This document shows positions 58,303 to 64,000 of a stretch of 64,000 nucleotides of DNA, in pieces. Positions within the stretch are counted from its first letter, which is position 1, and the number at the start of each line of letters is the position of its first letter. This stretch comes from JBBSBL01 sp046330255 (lineage in GTDB: Bacteria; Actinomycetota; Thermoleophilia; Solirubrobacterales; Solirubrobacteraceae). Location: contig JAXLTC010000002.1 of the NCBI GenBank assembly GCA_046330255.1, forward strand, positions 806,001 to 870,000. Direction: 5' to 3'. The position numbers were made by a program, and so were the translations under genes. Below the pieces are notes generated by a model. The model saw only the letters and a program-made list of their open reading frames with translations, ran no database searches and was not told the origin of the DNA.

Positions 58303-58923
58303 TCAGCCCGCCGCGCCGAGCGCCGCGACCAGCGTCCCGCCGAGCACGGGCAGGACCTGCTCGGGCGCGATCCCGGCGTCGCGCGCGTCGTCGAGCGCGA
58401 CCTCGAAGAAGGCCAGGTAGCCCCGCAGCGCCAGCCGGGCCAGCGGCGGCGGGTCCTCGGTGCCGAGGTGGTTCAGGGCGATGCTCGAGACGACCAGGTC
58501 GACGAAGCGATCGACGGTCTCCAGCAGCTCGGGATCGGTCGAGCCGCGCGCCAGCCGGTAGATGCGCCACGGGTCGCTCGGCTGCATCGCGTGCTCGATC
58601 ATGCGGGCGTTGTTGGCCGCGAGCCGCTCGGGGAGGGGGATCGACGGGTCCGTGACCCAGTCGTCGGTCAGCAGGCGCCCCGCTCGCTCCGCCACGGCCA
58701 GCACGAGGTCGGGACGCCCGCGCGGGAAGTAGTGGTAGAGCAGGTTCCGGGTCACGTCGGCGCGCGCAGCCACGTCGTCCAGCGAGACTCCGGCGAGTCC
58801 CTGCGCGGCGACGACCGGCAGCGCGGCCTCCACGAGCTGCTCGTGGCGGGCCTGGCGCGAGAGGCGCCGGGGTGGGCGGGCGGGCGCGCGGATGGCTGCT
58901 TGGCGCGGGCGGGTGCGCGGCAC
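58303..58923 (-). CDS. TetR-family transcriptional regulator
   Basis: A 206-aa regulator from GTG 58923. The N-terminal helix-turn-helix is clear: RHEQLVEAALPVVAAQGLAGVSLDDVAARADVTRNLLYHYFPRG. The C-terminal ligand domain is standard in length. It is divergently transcribed from the secreted paralogue pair with 135 bases between starts, which hold an inverted repeat at 58948-58982, so it probably represses those genes and itself. The inducing ligand is not known. Confidence 0.9.
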   Translation of the reverse strand: MPRTRPRQAAIRAPARPPRRLSRQARHEQLVEAALPVVAAQGLAGVSLDDVAARADVTRNLLYHYFPRGRPDLVLAVAERAGRLLTDDWVTDPSIPLPERLAANNARMIEHAMQPSDPWRIYRLARGSTDPELLETVDRFVDLVVSSIALNHLGTEDPPPLARLALRGYLAFFEVALDDARDAGIAPEQVLPVLGGTLVAALGAAG

Positions 58924-58947
58924 GCGTTGAGCATAGAGGCGTGTTTC

Positions 58948-58982
58948 CAGACTCTCAACTTGACATTTCGTAAACGAGTCTG
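58948..58982. promoter_or_regulatory. Putative TetR operator and promoter of the secreted paralogue pair
   Basis: CAGACTC (58948-58954) and GAGTCTG (58976-58982) are a perfect inverted repeat with a 21-base A+T-rich centre. On the plus strand that centre includes a TTGACA -35 box (58960-58965); the matching -10 is weak. The repeat lies in the divergent gap between the TetR gene and the secreted genes, as expected for an operator. Confidence 0.55.
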
Positions 58983-59058
58983 CTTGGATGCGCGAACCGT
59001 CGCAGCGCGTGCCCCGTTCAGGCAGGATCGCGCTGGTCGAAGCCCAGGAGGAGAAACC

Positions 59059-60501
59059 GTGCGCACCGTGCCCAGGACCCTGACCCCCACCCGTGCCCTC
59101 GCGGCCCTCGCGGCGGGCGCCGCGCTGATCGCCGCGGGCGCGACCCAGGCGCAGGCCGACAACCACTACCTCTCGCCCAAGCTGGCGAAGCTGACCGACG
59201 CCCGCTACCGGCACAACTGCTTCTGGGCACCGCCCAAGGGGACCGACTACGCGCACCTGCCCGGCGCCCTGCCGATCCAGAACCCCAACCTCTACCCCGA
59301 CGTCGGGTCCACCTACTTCGTCGCCCAGTACGTGCTGCCGGCGGGCGCGAGCCTCACGATCCAGGGCCGCTACCCGCACGAGCGCTACATGTCCTTCACG
59401 ATGTGGAACCGCCTCGGCGGTGGCCAGATCGGTCCGGGCGACAGCATCAGGGACCAGAACATCCGGCCCGACCGAGGCTCGGTCAACCCGTTCGTCTACC
59501 CGAACCGGCGCGACCTGCGGCGCCGCTCCTACACGGTCCACATCGTGTCCGGTCCGGTCCCGGCCAGGCGCGCGCCGAACACGGTCTACACCGGGTCCAC
59601 GAACCCGTCCGATCGCCTGGGCATGTCGCAGCGCAACTACCTGCCCGACCGCGGCCTCGACGGCACGGGCGGGGTCGGCCAGCCGAAGGTCACGCTCAAC
59701 CTCGCCAACGGCACCAGGCTGACCGGCGCGCAGGCCTGCCGGGAGCTCCAGCCGATCTTCGCCAAGAGCGTCGCGGGGACGTTCCCGCAGGCCGCCTGGG
59801 AGGCGCTCGTCGCCGCCTCCCCGGACCCCGCCAACTCGCCGGCCGCCAACCCCGTGAGGTGGGAGCGCTTCTGGAACGCGCGCTACAGCGTGGCCGGGGC
59901 CTTCATCGCCAACCCCGCCGTGCGCGCGTCGACCTACCCGCCGACCGACGTCGGGGGCTTCCAGTCCAACCCGGACACCCGCTACATGAGCGCGCAGATC
60001 AGCCTGCGCTTCGGGAAGGTGATCACGGTCAGCGGGAAGCTGCCGACGTTCCCCTCGACGCTGCCGGGCAGCCGCCGGATGCCCCGCCCGGGCCAGCTGC
60101 GCTACTGGTCGCTGTGCACCGGGTCCTCTCCGGTCTCGGGGCTGGGCTACGACTGCGTGTATGACCAGCAGGTCCCGCTGCGGGGCGACCGCCGCTACAC
60201 GCTCGTCGTCAGCCGGCCGGCCGACCGCCCGCGCAACGCGACCCCCGCGTGCGGGTACAAGTGGCTCGACTTCGGGAAGGGCGAGAACTACCCGGAGGAC
60301 CACCCCGCTCCGACGTCCCGCGACTACATCGGATTGCTCTACATGCGGTTCATGGCCGTCAACCCGCGCTGGGCGCAGGCGCCCCAGCGGGTGAAGACGC
60401 CCGGCACCGAGGCGCGCGTGATGGGTCCGTACTTCCCGCGCTCCACCTACACCTCGAAGGCCTCCTTCGAGCGCCGCGGCTGCAAGAAGGCCTCGCGATG
60501 A
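59059..60501 (+). CDS. Secreted protein, paralogue 1 (unknown function)
   Basis: A 480-aa exported protein. GTG 59059 lies six bases after AGGAGGAG. The signal peptide is LAALAAGAALIAAGATQAQA. The mature protein has recurring blocks that match the next gene: YFVAQYVLPAGASLTIQGRYPHERYMSFTMWN, IRPDRGSVNPF, DCVYDQQVPLRGDRRYTLVVSRPADRPRNAT and a C-terminal MGPYFPRSTYTSK. It has few cysteines and is predicted to be mostly beta-strand. I do not recognise a named family. It overlaps the next gene by four bases (ATGA) and is probably controlled by the divergent TetR protein. Confidence 0.78.
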   Translation: MRTVPRTLTPTRALAALAAGAALIAAGATQAQADNHYLSPKLAKLTDARYRHNCFWAPPKGTDYAHLPGALPIQNPNLYPDVGSTYFVAQYVLPAGASLTIQGRYPHERYMSFTMWNRLGGGQIGPGDSIRDQNIRPDRGSVNPFVYPNRRDLRRRSYTVHIVSGPVPARRAPNTVYTGSTNPSDRLGMSQRNYLPDRGLDGTGGVGQPKVTLNLANGTRLTGAQACRELQPIFAKSVAGTFPQAAWEALVAASPDPANSPAANPVRWERFWNARYSVAGAFIANPAVRASTYPPTDVGGFQSNPDTRYMSAQISLRFGKVITVSGKLPTFPSTLPGSRRMPRPGQLRYWSLCTGSSPVSGLGYDCVYDQQVPLRGDRRYTLVVSRPADRPRNATPACGYKWLDFGKGENYPEDHPAPTSRDYIGLLYMRFMAVNPRWAQAPQRVKTPGTEARVMGPYFPRSTYTSKASFERRGCKKASR

Positions 60502-61850
60502 GGCGCGCGACACTGCTGGCCGCCGTGCTCGGGCTGCTCGGCCTCGCCGCGGCCGCGCCCGCCCAGGGGGCCGGCATCATCCCGATCGGCGGGCGCTTCT
60601 CCGACTGCTTCTGGACGATCGGAGCGGTCAACGGCGGCGCCCTGAACATCGCCTACCCCGACGCCGGAGCGAACTACTGGGGCGCGGTCTACCAGTTGCC
60701 CCCGGGCGCGACGCTCACGCTCACGGGGCGCTTCCCGCACTCGCGCTACGCATCGCTCAACGCCTACACGAACCTCGGAGCCGTCCAGGACGCGCTCGCG
60801 GACTTCCAGATCAACCCGGACCGCGGGGCCGTAAACCCGTTCCGCCCGGGCGCGCTGCGCACCGCGACGAGGCGCTCCTTCCACGTGCGGCTCGCCGACG
60901 CCCTGCGCCCCGGCGCGCTCGACCCCGACCAGCGGGCCAACGAGCCGGCCCGCAACGTCCTTTACACCGCGATCCCCGGCGACACCACGCACCTGGCGGC
61001 CGTGCTGTGGCGGGTCTACGTCCCGGACCGCGGGCGCGACCTGCGCGGCGGGGTCGCGCTGCCCCAGCCCAGGCTGACGCTCGCCGGCGGGCGCGTGCTC
61101 ACGGGCCGCGCGGCGTGCGCCGCGCTCAGCTCGCAGAAGCCCGTCTCGGTCGATCCGACCGCGCTGCTGATCCCGCGGGCGCAGTACGACACGCTGCGCT
61201 ACCAGCCCGGCAAGCCGCCGTGGTTCCCCGCGCAGCCCGTGCCGGTCTGGCGCGTCCAGTACAACCGCGCCTACCTGCTCGCGCTCTACACCGGCGAGAA
61301 GATCGCCAACCCGCCGAAGGGCGGCCAGGCGGGGTTCTTCCCGAACCTGCACAACCAGTACGTGCGCGCCGCGCTGAGCCGCAAGCTGGGCAAGGTGTTC
61401 GCGCTGCGCGGGAAGATGGCCACGACGCCCGCGACCTACGGCGGCGAGCGCCGCATGCGCGCGACGCAGCTTCGCTACCAGTCGTTCTGCATGAACGAGT
61501 CGGTGCTCACCACGCGGGTGATGGACTGCGTCTACGACGAGCAGATCCCCCTGCGTGCCGGGCGGCGCTACGTCGTCGTGACCAGCCGCGCGGAGGACCG
61601 GCCGCGCAACGCGACCAGGCGGTGCGGCGTCGCGTGGATCCGCTGGTCGCCCCGCGGCGACGGCGGCCGCGACCACGACTTCGGCTGGATGCAGATCCGC
61701 AACATGCTCCCGTCGCCGACCTTCCACCACGCCGTTCAGGACACCCGCCGCCCGGGCGACGAGCGCCGCATCCTCGGCCCGTACCTCCCGAAGTCCACCT
61801 ACTACAAGGACAAGCGCGCGTTCGAGCGGCTCGGCTGCCCGGTGCGGTAG
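60498..61850 (+). CDS. Secreted protein, paralogue 2 (unknown function)
   Basis: A 450-aa exported protein whose ATG at 60498 overlaps the preceding stop. The signal peptide is LLAAVLGLLGLAAAAPAQGA. Blocks shared with paralogue 1 include VYQLPPGATLTLTGRFPHSRYASLNAY, INPDRGAVNPF, DCVYDEQIPLRAGRRYVVVTSRAEDRPRNAT and LGPYLPKSTYYKDK. The pair therefore arose by tandem duplication and diverged. The shared motif PHxRYxS and the DxQxPLR-RRY block may be a ligand site. Function unknown; its promoter is that of paralogue 1. Confidence 0.78.
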   Translation: MRRATLLAAVLGLLGLAAAAPAQGAGIIPIGGRFSDCFWTIGAVNGGALNIAYPDAGANYWGAVYQLPPGATLTLTGRFPHSRYASLNAYTNLGAVQDALADFQINPDRGAVNPFRPGALRTATRRSFHVRLADALRPGALDPDQRANEPARNVLYTAIPGDTTHLAAVLWRVYVPDRGRDLRGGVALPQPRLTLAGGRVLTGRAACAALSSQKPVSVDPTALLIPRAQYDTLRYQPGKPPWFPAQPVPVWRVQYNRAYLLALYTGEKIANPPKGGQAGFFPNLHNQYVRAALSRKLGKVFALRGKMATTPATYGGERRMRATQLRYQSFCMNESVLTTRVMDCVYDEQIPLRAGRRYVVVTSRAEDRPRNATRRCGVAWIRWSPRGDGGRDHDFGWMQIRNMLPSPTFHHAVQDTRRPGDERRILGPYLPKSTYYKDKRAFERLGCPVR

Positions 61851-61878
61851 CGGCGCAACCCTGCGCGCGGGGCTCGGC

Positions 61879-62937
61879 TCAGGCGACCCGCGGGCCCTGG
61901 CGGCGCTCGCCCTCGGGCGGCACCGCGCGCAGCGGCGGGATCCCGCCGGGCGCGGGCGCGGCCGGCGTGCGCGCGCGCTTGGCCTCGTAGAGGCGCTCGT
62001 CGGCCGCGCGTAGCAGCGCGGCGAGGTCCTCGCCGTCGGCGGGGGCGACGCCCCAGCCGGTGCACACCTCGACCGGGTCGGCGTCGCCCGCGGGGCTGAC
62101 GGTCATCGCGCGGGCGAGCAGCGCGCAGGCCAGCCGATCGAGCGCCGCGGGGTCCGCCCCCGGCGCCAGGACGGCGAACTCGTCGCCGCCGATCCGCGCC
62201 AGCCGCTGGCCCGGGTCGAGCGCCGCGGTCCAGCCGACCGCGAGGCGGCGCAGGACCCGGTCCCCGGCCTCGTGGCCGTGGCGGTCGTTGATCGCCTTGA
62301 AGGCGTCGATGTCGATCAGCAGGACGCCGAAGTCGCCGTGCGCGCGCTCCAGCTCGGCGGCGCGCTCCTCGAACGCGCGCCGGTTGTCCACGCCGGTGAG
62401 CGAATCCGAGAGCGCCTGCCCGCGCGCGGCCGCCTCGGCGGCGACGAGCTGGCGCTTCAGGCGCCGGATCACGATCGCGACGCCGACGAAGGACACGGCA
62501 CGGGCGAGCACGAGCGGGACCTGGCCCGCATCCACCGCGGCGTCCTCGTAGAGAAGCGGCAGCGACGTGATCGCCACCAGCTCGCCCAGCAGCGGCCATG
62601 CGTAGCGCCCCGGGAAGAAGTAGGCGAAGTACAGGAGCGCGAGGATCAGCAGCGGCGTCACGAACGCGTGGGAGCCGCCCGAGAGCCAGACGGCGACGCC
62701 GGCCACGAGCATGCCGACCGCGCTCGCGGTGGCGTGCATGCCGAGCGTCCACGAGTCCCAGTCGATCAGGCGGATGCAGGCGATCGCGTAGGCCAGCACC
62801 ACCGCCACCAGCCCGAGCGCCAGCGGTAGGCGCTCGTGACTCGCGCCGGGAAGCGCGAGGCAGGCGAGGCTCGTGAGCCCGGCCGTCAGCCACAGCCAGC
62901 CCGACAGCGGGCCCATCGCGGCGTGATCGTCGCGCAT
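61879..62937 (-). CDS. Membrane-bound GGDEF diguanylate cyclase
   Basis: A 352-aa protein with about six transmembrane helices in residues 10-160 (LAYAIACIRLIDWDSW, MLVAGVAVWLSGG, FVTPLLILALLYFAYFF, ARAVSFVGVAIVIRRL). A GGDEF domain follows (DSLTGVDNRRAFEERA, LLIDIDAFKAINDRHGHEAGD and the catalytic IGGDEFAVL). It should make cyclic di-GMP in response to an unknown signal. The C-terminal 30 residues are Pro-rich. It follows the DUF2156 gene on the same strand. Confidence 0.9.
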   Translation of the reverse strand: MRDDHAAMGPLSGWLWLTAGLTSLACLALPGASHERLPLALGLVAVVLAYAIACIRLIDWDSWTLGMHATASAVGMLVAGVAVWLSGGSHAFVTPLLILALLYFAYFFPGRYAWPLLGELVAITSLPLLYEDAAVDAGQVPLVLARAVSFVGVAIVIRRLKRQLVAAEAAARGQALSDSLTGVDNRRAFEERAAELERAHGDFGVLLIDIDAFKAINDRHGHEAGDRVLRRLAVGWTAALDPGQRLARIGGDEFAVLAPGADPAALDRLACALLARAMTVSPAGDADPVEVCTGWGVAPADGEDLAALLRAADERLYEAKRARTPAAPAPGGIPPLRAVPPEGERRQGPRVA

Positions 62938-62988
62938 GTCCCGTAAGGAATCGGGCGATCGCGCCCCCCGCTTGAGGGTCGGCGGCGC

Positions 62989-64000
62989 TCAGTCGCCCTC
63001 GTCGCGGCCCGCCGGCACGAGGTAGCGGCCGAGAACGGGAACCTTGATGAACCCTTCGACGCTCGCGTACAGGACCCCGACGCGCGGCATCTGGCTCGGC
63101 TCCTCGACCACGATCGAGCGGCCGACCCACTCCGGGTCGAACTTCGCGTTGAAGTCGCGCAGCGACTTGATCTGGAAGTACGGGTTCAGGCGCGTGGCGA
63201 GCCAGCGCATCCCGCGGTCGCGCCAGCCGAGCTGCGCGTCCGCCGCGAACAGCCTCCCCCAGGCTGCGAAGTTCATCGACAGGCGCCGGAACCCGTGCTC
63301 GCCGAGGTCCATCGCCGCCTGCGCGATCAGGTACTCCGTGATCCCGTTCTCGCTGCCCGGCCGGCGCCGCATGAGGTCCAGCGAGTAGCCCGGGTCCGCG
63401 CCGTAGCAGGGAACCAGGCGCAGGAAGCCCTCGGGCCGGTCCTCCTCGCCGAAGGCGACCGCGAGCAGCAGGTCGGCCTCGCGCCCCTCCACGTCGCGGC
63501 TGGTCGCCATCGTGAAGCCGCGCTCGGGCTCCTTGCCGCGCCAGTGCTCGGAGATCTCGTTCAGCGCGCGGCACAGCTCCGGCGCGGCGTCGGCCTCGCG
63601 GATCAGCTCGAAGCGGTGCCGGCGCTCCAGCCGCCGCACCGCCTCGCGCACCGCCTTGCGCGCATGGCCCTGGAGCGTGAAGCGGTCGCAGCGGATCAGC
63701 GCCTCGTCGCCGAGGTAGACCGCGTGCAGGCCGCGCGCCCGGTAGAGCGGCAGGTCGATGTCGCGGACCGCGAGGAACGCGAAGCGCCAGGCGCGGCGGC
63801 GGCAGAAGCGCAGGAACTCGTCGAGCGTGCGGCCGTGGTCCTCCGGCGGGCCGATCGGGTCGCCCGCGACCAGCGCGTAGCCGGCGATCCACGCGTAGGC
63901 GACCAGCGAGCGGCCGTCGGAGGAGAAGAAGTAGCGCTTGTCCTCGCGCAGCGCGAAGTAGGCGAGCGTGTCGTCGCCGTGCGCGTGCACGATCGCCCGC
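62989..64000 (-). CDS. DUF2156-type (phosphatidylglycerol lysyltransferase C-domain) protein, partial
   Basis: The frame is open to the right edge, so the N-terminus is missing. The visible 337 residues include RAIVHAHGDDTLAYFALREDKRYFF, VAYAWIAGYALVAGDPIGPPED and CYGADPGYSLDLMRRRPGSENGITEYLIAQAA, the GNAT-like double fold of the MprF/LysX C-terminal domain, which transfers an aminoacyl group from tRNA to lipid. A GTG at 63990 could start a shorter protein, but the sequence upstream continues the family pattern. Substrate not known. Confidence 0.85.
   Translation of the reverse strand, partial: RAIVHAHGDDTLAYFALREDKRYFFSSDGRSLVAYAWIAGYALVAGDPIGPPEDHGRTLDEFLRFCRRRAWRFAFLAVRDIDLPLYRARGLHAVYLGDEALIRCDRFTLQGHARKAVREAVRRLERRHRFELIREADAAPELCRALNEISEHWRGKEPERGFTMATSRDVEGREADLLLAVAFGEEDRPEGFLRLVPCYGADPGYSLDLMRRRPGSENGITEYLIAQAAMDLGEHGFRRLSMNFAAWGRLFAADAQLGWRDRGMRWLATRLNPYFQIKSLRDFNAKFDPEWVGRSIVVEEPSQMPRVGVLYASVEGFIKVPVLGRYLVPAGRDEGD

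Noticed and set aside
1..64000. CRISPR arrays, rRNA genes, transposases and prophage structural genes
   Set aside because: No regularly spaced repeats, rRNA sequence, DDE/serine/tyrosine recombinase motifs or phage structural proteins were seen.

Overview
The window is about 64 kb of very GC-rich bacterial chromosome, densely coding on both strands, with many GTG starts and frequent ATGA/GTGA start-stop overlaps. The gene set includes a MauA-like/CcdA-like pair, a WS/DGAT acyltransferase, an F420-type nitroreductase, COG4315 lipoproteins, an AbiEi/DUF559 protein and a DUF2156 protein. It fits a soil actinobacterium, most likely of the class Thermoleophilia (Solirubrobacterales-like); that placement is inference. 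There are no rRNA genes, CRISPR arrays, recognisable insertion sequences or integrases. One tRNA (Thr, anticodon CGT) is present. With the starts chosen here, no gene-free stretch exceeds 300 bases; the longest gaps are 6505-6770 and 56498-56749, both between divergent genes and without a motif I can support.

Layout. 1-2165: end of a MauA-like redox cluster. 2217-10112: methyltransferase, a small triple-repeat protein, Tat-exported phosphoesterase, WS/DGAT, glutathione transferase, and a large secreted kelch/DUF11/calcium-repeat protein. 10163-12765: a translationally coupled NERD-helicase and a modified-base-type HNH nuclease. 12873-16574: housekeeping and unknown genes. 16639-30982: a defence-like island. 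In it, a lower-GC three-gene operon (54-aa protein, 540-aa unknown, 855-aa double-HKD phospholipase D protein) converges on a high-GC minus-strand run of YbjN-like protein, PD-(D/E)XK-like protein, Fic enzyme, Eco57I/PglX-type DNA methyltransferase and a helicase with a fused phospholipase D nuclease. 31049-33239: cyclic-phosphate-processing receiver protein, lipoprotein, HAD-like protein and a HicA-like pair. 33351-37525: VWA protein, sigma factor, HTH protein, ImmA/IrrE peptidase and an RHH/PIN toxin-antitoxin pair. 37684-64000: mainly metabolic and cell-envelope genes, with a TM0106-type nuclease-helicase and a DUF559 gene bracketed by palindromic repeats.

The strongest candidates for something undescribed are (i) the island at 16639-30982, where nuclease, helicase and methylase functions are packed into two polypeptides without the other DISARM/BREX parts and face a separate PLD operon; (ii) the NERD-helicase/HNH pair; (iii) a family of about 50-bp palindromic repeats with four copies in the window, all next to nuclease or toxin genes; and (iv) a sigma factor/HTH/ImmA-IrrE regulatory module.
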